Assembly (NCBI GenBank): GCA_001247695.2
Contig: LGRX02025797.1
Span: 1 to 15,330 of the forward strand
DNA: 15,330 bases
Direction of reading: 5' to 3'
From: Cymbomonas tetramitiformis
Lineage: Eukaryota; Chlorophyta; Pyramimonadophyceae; Pyramimonadales; Pyramimonadaceae
Shown: positions 14,293 through 15,330 of the stretch, piece by piece
Position numbering within the stretch: position 1 is the stretch's first letter
Layout of the letters: every line of letters starts with the position of its first letter
Notes under the pieces: generated by a model
Told to the model about the DNA's origin: nothing
Databases searched by the model: none
What the model saw: the letters and a program-made list of their open reading frames with translations, nothing else
Translations under genes and position numbers: made by a program

Positions 14293-15330
14293 CTACTTTC
14301 CCGCCATGGAGTGGAGAAGCTCGAGGATCTTCTCGGACTTGCCCTCCTCGCCTTCTTCGGGATCAACATTCCCCGAGACGATCTCCTTGTGGATGCTGAG
14401 CTCGATCTCCGCAGCCGCCACGGTATCCTCGTTCTCGCTCTTCAAATCGGCTGCCAGTTGTTTTGCAGCCTTCTGGCAAGCCGATAAAAATGCGCGGAGC
14501 TCGTCTCCGCGCATCTTTTTCTGCGGTGGTTTTTCCGGGGTCCTTTTTCCGGGGGCCGCCGGGGGAGCCATGAGCTCCTTGAGCTTCCCTTTTTGGCCTC
14601 CCTGCTCCGTGTTGCTCAACAGGTGCTGGGTACACGCCACCATCCCTTCGTGGGCGGCGGAGTTCTCCCCTTGGCCCGACCGACCGGCCGCCAGGCTGAT
14701 GAACTGGGAGTACATGTTAAACATGAGCGCCATATGGGCGCCCTGTCTGCTCACGTGCTCAGCTGCTCCTTCGCCAGGTCGGAGTTGCAGGCGAACGCCT
14801 GCTTGAGGTCGGACGTGTGTCTCTCGTCCTTCTCCCCCAGCAGCTGGGTGAAATGCTCAGCCGCCAACCGCCGGCCTCGCTCCTCCGCGGACTCGGCCGT
14901 CAGTTGAAGCCGCTCCTTCCCCTGCTCCTCCAACTGACGGCGAAGCTCCTCGCACACCTTCGCCTCCTTTTGCCGATCGGCCTCCGCCAACTCCGCCCGG
15001 AGCTCCTTCTCCTTCAAGAGCACGGCCTGCTTCACCTGCTCCTCCGTGGCCCCTCGAGCTGGAGTGGCTCCCCCGAGCGCCCTCTCCAAACTCCGCGCCT
15101 TCTCCTCCGCATGCTTCACCTTCTGCTCGGTCAGGCGGAGCTTCTCGGCGTACTTCTTCTCCGCATGCTCCTCCACTTTATTTCGCCTGCTTCGCCTTTT
15201 CCTCCTCCGCTGCGACCTTCTCCTCCCGCTGCCGCTTGTGGCCGCTCACGCTCTTCGCCCTCGTCTTCTGCGCGCTCTTGGCCTTCTGCTCCTCAGCCTT
15301 TGGGAAGTCGCATGCGTCTTCCTGGTTGCC
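14293..15330 (-). pseudogene. Coiled-coil, Ala/Glu/Lys-rich protein in three frame segments (partial, runs off right edge)
   Basis: Three consecutive minus-strand segments look coding. Segment A (15330-15178) is highly charged (KRQREEKVAAEEEKAKQAK) and ends at TAA. Segment B, in another frame (about 15179-14756), continues the same character (EEHAEKKYAEKL ... KEKELRAELAEADRQKEAK ... AKEQLS), a long predicted coiled coil. Segment C (14754-14293), back in the frame of A, reads MALMFNMYSQFISLAAG, then a Lys/Pro-rich linker (GKRTPEKPPQKKMRGDELR) and a helical end (SEKILELLHSMAGK). The joins need a +1 change near 15180 (AAATAAA) and a compensating change near 14757. GTG codons at 15176 and 14754 are not convincing starts. 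Explanations: two compensating indels in a pseudogene, sequencing error, or short introns (GTGAGC at the B/C join resembles a splice donor). I do not recognise the family. Confidence 0.55.

Overview
The window looks eukaryotic. The genes have long proline-, serine- and charge-rich low-complexity stretches, there are no Shine-Dalgarno-driven gene clusters, and most of the left side is one large LTR-type retroelement. I cannot name the species. A streptophyte or green alga, an early land plant or a protist would all fit; this is a weak inference from the element type.

Positions 1-9311 (minus strand) hold a Ty3/gypsy-like retroelement cut by the left window edge. Its Gag (9311-5184, 1375 aa) ends with a CCHC zinc knuckle and an acidic tail. 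Its Pol is open without a stop from an ATG at 5289 to base 1 (1763 codons, incomplete), in the -1 frame relative to gag. The two frames overlap by about 133 nt. Pol order is: a very long unrecognised Pro/Arg/Glu-rich N-terminal region (about 745 aa), retropepsin (VDSGAS), reverse transcriptase (FLDD box), Ty3-type RNase H, a spacer, and then a domain that reads as a phage/Dam-like DNA N6-adenine methyltransferase (NPPF motif). Integrase or tyrosine recombinase, if present, lies beyond the left edge. Both frames are intact, so the copy looks young. The coding region contains a short telomere-type (TTAGGG)n tract and three in-frame tandem repeat blocks in gag.

Positions 9312-10444 are AT-richer and gene-free. 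This stretch should contain the element's 5' leader and upstream LTR, but no LTR copy exists in the window to fix the boundary.

Positions 10445-11595 (minus) carry an unrecognised acidic, nuclear-looking protein with a thrice-repeated Trp/Gly motif and a frame change near its N-terminus. It is separated by an array of TATCGACAG/GATAACGATAT repeats (about 11801-12042) from a plus-strand region (12078-13702). That region encodes a decayed trypsin-like serine peptidase with fibronectin-III-like strands, interrupted by at least one frameshift and one in-frame TGA.

Positions 13703-14292 are non-coding and contain a 184-bp tandem duplication, a short 28-bp direct repeat and a palindrome. Positions 14293-15330 (minus) encode an alanine/glutamate/lysine-rich coiled-coil protein split into three reading-frame segments that leave and then return to the same frame. 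This is either a pseudogene with compensating indels, a spliced gene, or sequence error. The right-hand half therefore looks like host sequence with degraded genes next to a fresh retroelement insertion.
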